A stretch of 64,000 nucleotides of DNA from contig OZ024936.1 in the NCBI GenBank assembly GCA_964017235.1, forward strand, positions 59,509,028 to 59,573,027, read 5' to 3'. Positions 52,001-61,000 of this stretch are shown piece by piece; position 1 is the stretch's first letter, and every line of letters starts with the position of its first letter. Origin of the DNA: Sabellastarte sp. h YS-2021 (lineage: Eukaryota; Annelida; Polychaeta; Sabellida; Sabellidae). Under the pieces are notes generated by a model, which saw only the letters and a list, made by a program, of their open reading frames with translations, was not told the DNA's origin and did not search any database. A program made the position numbers and the translations under genes.

Positions 52001-55000
52001 ACACATGCATGTTAGGAGATATAAGTTCATCAGACAGTGAATTGAACAGAAACTTTCTCCTTATTACAAAGAAACTTAAGCCTTGAGCAAAGGTAGAAAT
52101 CCAGTAAAGAATAAAAGAAGAATTGACAGTATGTAAAAGCTGGAAAAAATATTGTTTAATTTAATATTTCAGCAAGAAGATCATTTAGTAATTTCCAATT
52201 GTTTTGTTGTTTTTTTTCAAGAATTTCATTAGAATTAATTTTCACTGACTCTTACTTTTTACACTTTAGGAGTGTAAAAGAGATTATAACAGATTAAAAA
52301 TTTCACTCAGGATTTCTTTTAACTCTTCAGGTTTATTAGCGAAATAGTAAAAAAATTAATGCCAAATAAACATGTCTACTGACAATGTATTTATAAACAG
52401 AAACATTAAGTATTTGTATTTTAAATTTTTAATGCATATATTTCTCCTTATATCACTCTGTACAAATACTTTGTGGTGCCATGGAGACAGTAAACTTCCC
52501 TTGATTCCGCAGATTTGTTCACCCAATCATAAATCAGTGAGACAATTTGCTTGCTGTTTTGCCGATTGTGCACCTATACTGTGAAGTGAGTTTCTGGATG
52601 AGGTTGATTCTCCTCCTCCTCCTTGATTCCTACCTTATGTCTCACCTCTTTCTAAAACAAATCCACTATAGCCTCTTTATCAATCCTTCACCTTTACTCA
52701 CATCATTAGATTTTGAAATTGGAATTTATACTTGTTTCTTGCCACTCAGAGTCTGCTTTTAATGAGAGATTAAGTGCTAAAAATCTACAAAAATATGTTC
52801 CCAGCCCCCTTCCCTGAGATATGACTCTGGAATTGCAGCCAATTGTTGAGGGGATAGTGGAAGTCTATTAATCTGTCAGAGTGCATACAGTCACCGGTAG
52901 TTGGTTGGGACATTTATTGCATATCAGTCGACTACCCCACAATACACCCAGACACAGTAATATCTGGAGTTAATTGGTGAGTCAAGAGGACATTTAATGC
53001 ATATCTGCCGAATATCTGCCACCTAACCCATAATACACCAAGACACAGTCTTATATGGAGTTTATTGGTGACTTTAATCACTCTACCTGCACTTGTTTGC
53101 TACAAGATGCAGATCAAACGCTATAAAAATTGAATAGAATCAGAATAATTTTTCTCACTTCCTGCTGGACATCTTCAGGCATAGTTTTCACGTTGATTGG
53201 AACCACAGTTTTCTTGAAGCCATCATAGAACAGCACATCATAGTTTCCTGTGCACAAAAAAATGACAGTAAACAAAATTTCCTTGTAAAGTATATTCTGG
53301 TTGAATTGGAATTTAAATATTGATATCAAATTCTAAACTGCCTCCGTTGCATATAGACCAATACTCAAATATTGTTTCACACCTGGAGAAGCTAATAATA
53401 TTTCATTTTTCAAAAATAGTTATCTGAATATAGTACTTAAAATGATCATAAAAGAAAGACAAGATTCCTATTCAGTTTTATAAAATATGAAAGTATAAAT
53501 GCTGTAATATGAAAGACCTTGATGATTAAAATATAAACTAGTTACTGAATGTAAAACCATACTTAAAATACTAATACATGTATCATGACAAAAGGTACTG
53601 AAAGTGATACGACAGAACTTCAAATTACACAGAATTTCAAGTTATGCTGACAGAACTTCCAATCCTTGTGTTTTACTAGTTTAGAGGGATTTGAATTTCT
53701 GTCGACAGAACGTCAAATCCTGTTGAAAAAAACTGAGGGTATTGCTCTGAGGTCAAGATTTTGAATGGATTTAAGTTCTGTCTGGTTGGCTCTCCGAACC
53801 TCCCAATTATCCAAACTTCAATGTGTCCCAAACAATTTGGATAATACAGAGTCTACTGTTCTAACATAAGGATGTTTACTGTAATACATTGTACATACCA
53901 GCACTTGTGATGGCCACAATTTTACCAGGGTACATTCTGCAGTCCGTCCACTTGGCAAAAACACTCTCTCCAATCTTGTGCTCCTGGACATTAAAAAATG
54001 TATAATACTCATTTAGATATGCAGTTCATTTTTAGTTTTCGAAAATAACATAATAACTGGTCACAAATTAATTCTAAAAATGCATTTTAAAAAGTCCCCA
54101 AGTATTACAGTTGTAGCACATGGCTTCATAAGTCAGTTAAATCAACTTCACATTTATTTTGAATAAAAGCTCAGTATGTGAAAGCCGTATGGTATTCTAT
54201 AAACTTGCTGGTTTTCTCCAACACTGGACATAATATTTTATTGAAATCTTGAAATAAACTTCCCCAAAAAGCAAGTTTAACACAAAATGTCACAAGAATT
54301 TATTTTCAAAATTTATAAGCTTTCTAATGGTGTATAATACATATTTCGAGTTACATAGTTTAACACACTTTGGCAGGGCCAAAGTTAAAGGTCACATCAT
54401 AATGTACACCTACACCCTCTAACCAATGTCCCTACAAACTACAAAGTGTCCCTACCAAGTATTAACTTCCTACACCTTACAGTTTCCGAGATATAGCCCG
54501 GACAAGATTTTATAGGTCAAGGTCACTACAGCAAGGTCAAATTAATGTCAAACCATGATGTTGCTCACCTACAACCCCAAACAAAGATCAAATCTGATCA
54601 CATCAGAAGATTCCCAGGCCATGATATCCTATAACTTGGTTTCACATTGCAAACCTCTAGGATCAATAACTAGAAATAGGACACCCTCTTGATAGTAGCC
54701 ATGACATATGAATAGAAACAGGATAGCATAGAAGAACACACATTATATCATGTGTAATGTCCACCCCATCAACCTTTTGCAAAAATTGTACAGTAGTCTT
54801 ACAAGACGCTGTTAGAAGCAAATTTGTGTTTTTCCATTTTTGGCAAAAATTCGAAAATTCAAAATGGCCGCCATTTTTGGGGAGAGCAAAATTTTTTGAA
54901 AATTACCAATAGTACATTTCTTATATACCCTGTGGGTCGAAAATTTTGACGAAATCGCTCTATCTCGCACGTTTAAGGAGACAGAAGCAAATTTGTGTTT

Positions 55001-58000
55001 TGCCATTTTTGGCAAAAATTCGAAAATTCAAAATGGCAGCCATATGTGGGAAGAGGAAAATTTTTTGAAGATTGCCAAGAGTACACTGCTTAGATACCCC
55101 GTGGGTCGAAAATTTCGACGAAATTGCTCTATCTCACACGGTTAAGGAGATAGAAGCAAATTTATGTTTTGCCATTTTTGACAAAAATTCGAAAATTCAA
55201 AATGGCCGCCATTTTTTGGGAGGGGAAAATTTTTTGAAAATTGCCAAGAGTACATTGCTCAGATACCCTGTGGATCGAAAATTTCAACGAAATCGTTCTA
55301 TCTCGCACGGTTAAGGAGATAGAAGCAAATTTATGTTTTGCCATTTTTGGCAAAAATTTGAAAATTCAAAATGGCCGCCATTTTTGGGGAGGGGAAAATT
55401 TTTTGAAAATTGCCAAGAGTACATTGCTCAGATACCCTGTGGGTCGAAAATTTCAACGAAATCGCTCTATCTCGCACGGTTAAGGAGATAGAAGCAAATT
55501 TGTGTTTTTCCATTTTTGGCAAAAATTCGAAAATTCAATCCCAAGCAAGCTATCGACCTAACTATTGCTTGTACCAAATTTGGTAAAGATATGTCAAATA
55601 TTTTTCCTTAAAATACCTGGAAACAAAAGAAGTACACAAAAGTAGCTAAGTAGCTATTACTCAGTTAGCTATAGAGCTATCTTCACCAAAAGCAATCCCA
55701 TGCAAGCTATTAACCCAATAAACACCCATACCAAATTTGGTAAAGATAGGATAAATACTTTTTCTTCAAATAAGCAGAAACCAAGTGTCCGGATGGCGGA
55801 CGGCAGAAAAAGCAAAAATAATAAGCGAGTTATAAGCACTTTTAAGTTTGACTGTCCTCGTTTGACCTTGAAGAAGGGGTCCAAGGTCAAATCTGACCAC
55901 ATCAGAAGATTCCCAGCCCATGATTTCCTATAGGTTGGTTTCACATTGCAAACCTCTAGGACCAAAAATAAGGGAGATATAGGCACTTTAAAGTGCGCTA
56001 TATAGAGTACTTTGGCACTCCATGGATGACCTTGAATGCCATCTTGTTTTTCAGAATGAGGCTAATTTCAGTCCCAGAGAAGCTTACCTCCCAATGAAGA
56101 TATCCTGCAAATTTGGTGAACCTAACTGATGTAGTTTTCCTGTGACAGCGTTAATGCCGAAAATCTCTCTACACGTCGTGATGGCGGTGGCGGTGCAAAC
56201 GCTAAACCAAAGTATCCACCGGACGCATCCAATGGATACAATGAATATTAGGAGATTCTATTTCACATATAGGTTTTCATTTTTTGATGAAATGTCAGAA
56301 ATGTGGAAGTTTTCAAGAACCATTCATAATTCTTCTTCATAATAAGAAGCATCTTATTCTCTGGCTTATAGTCATGACAGGGTCAGCAGCGTATTTACCA
56401 TTTTGGTATCCAACCAATAAAAAGCCACACTAATTCCAGGATTGATACCGAAAAAGTTAAGCTAAAAGCATATCCCATAAGAAGAGGCCCGCAAACAGAA
56501 AATGAAGTTGATAAACATTAGGAAAAGTTCTCATCAATAAGTTTTTGTCTTTATATCATTGTAAAAAATATCATGATACATCACTATTCACCACCATTAC
56601 ATTGAAAAAGCCACTGTATTATACTATAACCCAGCACTAATCAATTAGATCACACTGTATCTGTGTCACAAAAGGCGATATTATGCCCAATACCTTAAAA
56701 TAACACCATTAGTGCTTTTCTTCCATTAGCAAAATCAATCACAATCTATCAAAACAGATATTATAATAAGGAACAAATAACTGTCACTAAATTATTTTAA
56801 AAATTATGAGAAGTTTTGCTACTTGTTACTTCAGTTGATGGTAACTTTTTCTTTCCTAAACAAAGCTTATTATATATTTGACTAGTCAATAGACCATACT
56901 CACAGCTTTATTTGTGGACTTGGACCTGGTCTCTTTACGCTCAGAGTGCCTAGTCATGCAGCGTATTCTCTCACTATCCATAGACAGCCACTCATCAAAA
57001 CGCGAGTTCCAGCCCTCAAAATGCACCAGTATGGTGTTATCTGAGCTGTCCAGCTCCAAGATCTTGGCAGCATACCTGAAATGTACAGAAAGTGATACTT
57101 TTATCAATGAAACAAACAAAAAGAAAAACGTTTACAACAGCCTGGGAAAATAACCTTGAACTCCATGAGATATAGAAGAGGTGAAAAAGTATAAAGATAA
57201 GGAATCTTTCAGAATAGTGCAACTACCAACTACCAATATTTGTACAAAGTATGAAATTCCTACAGCTTACAGTTTTCAAGGTATATCTGACAAAATTTTA
57301 AAGCTCAAGGTCTTTACAATAAGTTTACAGTTACCCTTATGGAGAGACATCACACTATTTCCTTTGTTGCCCATTATATACTGATATGAGAGATGAACTC
57401 TTGCGGTCATTACCCCCTTCTGATAACTCAGTGAGTCTTGACCAGATTCTCTTTGGAAACCAAAACTTAAGTTTTGAGGAAAATATTAAAATATTTTGAA
57501 GCAGTCCAGAGATACATTGTCAAGTCTAAACACTTTTTGTTTGTATTTTTATTTATTTTTGATACCTTGCCATTTACTTCAATAAGCACAGATCCCTGGC
57601 AGGGAGGATCCCGCCTTTTTTGACAAATTTTTATATTCCCAACATTTCATAATATGTAAGATGGCAAATGACATGGTTTTTCTAGAAAGTCTAAGCGCTG
57701 TGGATTCTTTAATTGCCAGCAGTGACCTTAATGTGCAGCCGCATCTTTACTTCATCTGTAAATACTTCACCCTGCAACAGGGCTTAATGTAACTGTCTTT
57801 TATGATTGCTGCCTAATTGCTAATAACTAGGGGTGGCATGACTAGTCGACTAATTGAGAACGGTTAGAATAGTGTTATTAACCGGTTCATATTTTTAAGT
57901 ATGAATAATCGCTCAATGTATTAAAAGATGGCAGAATCCAAGTCTGTCAAGTATGTCCATATTCTCACAAAAAATATGTTAAAATCCAATATCGGTGCCA

Positions 58001-61000
58001 CGTTTTCTGTACTATTTATACATTCACGTAAAACTGGAAGTACTATATACCTCTTATATCGCTCACTTCCTGTATGACAAAAATGTATCAGAAGTCGCAG
58101 GAAAACAGCAAATTTATTCAATTTTACAGATTATATAAATATAGTTTCATTTTATTTCACATATTTATGGTTTTCATGGTCTTTCACAATATGATTTGCA
58201 ACTTAAGAATTGTGGTAGTTTTATAAATTCGATGGTTATTTGGTGTCGACAAGAATAATACTTGGCGATTAGCCGACATGAAATATTTGTAGTCGTGACA
58301 TCCCTACTAATAATATATGTTTAAATCAACTCGAGGTCACGCAAGATGCTGCACACCTACATGTACGATATACCAGGCAAGTATCAATGCCCTACATTTA
58401 ACAATTTCTGACATATAGCTCAGACAAGATTGTTAAGTTCAGGTTCACAATAGCAAGGTCAAATATTAAATCGCGGTAACGCCACGATGTTGCACACCTG
58501 CACCCTGCATCCAAAATCCCTGCCATGTATCAACTTAGAAGCATTCTTATACTTTACAGTTTCTGACATATTTCCATTGATATGACTGGTGAATAGTTTT
58601 ACCACAATTCTAACATGACCAGCTGCGCAGAACCAAGTTTTCACTTCTATGCGCACACATTTATCCGACAACAATCGCACTGCCCTTCCATCCGGTGTTC
58701 ATATTTTTTTTACATATTTTATAATGTCAAATTTTATAGTGTGAAATAGTGTCAGATTTTACAGTGTTTTATTTATAGTATTATTTTATAGTGATTTATA
58801 TATTTTTGTACATATTTTTTATCAAATTAAAGGTACAATGGATGGAACAGTCGGTTACTAAGGTCACCACAATGTAAACAAATCTATGTGAAACAATTTA
58901 TTCCTTGTAAAAAAGTTTTTAAAAAATTTAAAAAGTCTCTTAAATAAGCTTAAATGTCATGTTAGAATAGAAATAATCCACTCGTGATGATGGTTTTACA
59001 CTTCGGCTTCGTAAAATTATTACCGGAAGTGCCATGGTTAAATGCCATATACAAATGCTATCCTAACTTTAATACATAAAAAAGATGAAAAGGAGCTGCT
59101 TAAAAATTATAGGCCCATCAGCTTAAATAACTATGATTATAAAATAATCTCATTTGCCTTATCTTCAAGACTTCAGAAAGTAATTTCGAAAATAGTATCA
59201 ACAGATCAAAGTGCCTATATTAAAAAAAGATATATCGGATTTACAGCTAGATATCTATTAGACATCATTAATTACTGTGAAACAAACAAAATCTCGGGTA
59301 TCTTGTTAACATTAGATTTCAAAAAAGCTTTTGACACTTTAGAATGGAACTTTATGTCAAAAACATTGAACAAATTTGGCTTTGGAGAATACTTTAAATC
59401 CTGGGTTAATATTCTTTATACAGAACCCACAATAACAATAAAAAATAATGGCTGGTTATCAAGAAAACTAACAATGAAGAGAGGTATAAGGCAAGGATGT
59501 CCCTTGTCAGCACTGCTTTTTATTATAGCCACTGAAATTCTCTCTATTAATTTAAAATCTAATGAAAATATCAGAGTGATAAAAATTGGAAAATATGAGT
59601 CAACCATCTGCCAATATGCTGATGATACCACACTTACTCTAGGGAACAAAAACTCGATACACCATGCTCTCAAAAGTATTGATGACTTTTCTCGTGTTGC
59701 TGGTCTACAATTAAATATTCAAAAATGTGTTGGATTATGGCTTGGGCCCTTAAAAAAAGGACCTGCCTATTTTGAAAATGTAGCATTTACTAATGATCCG
59801 ATTAGATGCCTTGGAATATATTTAGGTACAGATAGCCAAAAATGTATAGCAAAATCATGGGAGGAACAATTAAGCAAATTTAGACACATTTTGTTGTCAT
59901 GGCACAATAGAAAACTCACCTTTTATGGGAAATCAATAATAATAAATTTGCTTGCTCTGCCAAAACTTACTTATATTTTGACAATACTACCTACCCCAGA
60001 TGATTTTTTGAAAACTATTGAAAGAGAAATATTTACCTTCTTATGGGGCAAAAACCGATTTCCAATCAAAAGAAATACTGCAATTGGCACACATGATCTT
60101 GGGGGCCTTAATGTTGTCGATATATTCTCCAAAGAGAAATCTCTTAAAGCCTCGTGGATCCCAAAACTCCTAGATAATGATAATAAATGCCGTATAATTT
60201 TAGACTTCTTCTTACAAAAGAAGAATTTCAATTATGAAATACTACTCAAAACAAATTTCCGCAAGAAAACACAGTGTGATGTTGCTTTGCAACTCCTAGA
60301 CTTCTATTGCAACCTACTCTTAGCATTCAACCATTGCAAATATATCAAACCTACGTACAAACTAACCAATATGGAGCTGTTAACTCAATGCATATGGGGA
60401 AATGAATATTTTAAATCTCAAGGAAAAACTCTCTTCTTAATCAATTGGATAAAAAGTGGATTTATACATGTGAAATATCTCTTAGACAAGGATGGAATGT
60501 GGCTAAGTGAACAAGAATTAATCTCTAAACTTCAAAAGAAAAACAATTGGATTGCTGAACTCATGATAATTAAAAAAGCAGTTGGTAAATACCTACAAAA
60601 TAAAGATTTTTCAAATTGCAAATACATCCAAGATAGACTGCTTAATAGGTTGATCTTCACTACACGTTTAAAAACTTATAATATTTCTGAAGATAACTGC
60701 AATGCAAAATTCTTCTACACAATATTGAGAGATAAAAAATTTGAACGACCTTTTTCAGAAAAAATGTGGGAAAAGGAACTTAACCTTACTATACAGAACC
60801 ATGAATGGACAAACATATACAAAAATATTACAAACTCTATCAAGTACAGAAAATACTCAGAATTTAAATTCAAAATCCTTCATAATATACTTCCCTGTGG
60901 GAAACTGATTTCTAAATGGAACAAAACAAAATCCAGATATTGTGATTACTGTAAAGAAACCGAAAATATACCACATTTGCTCTATGAATGCACTAGGATT

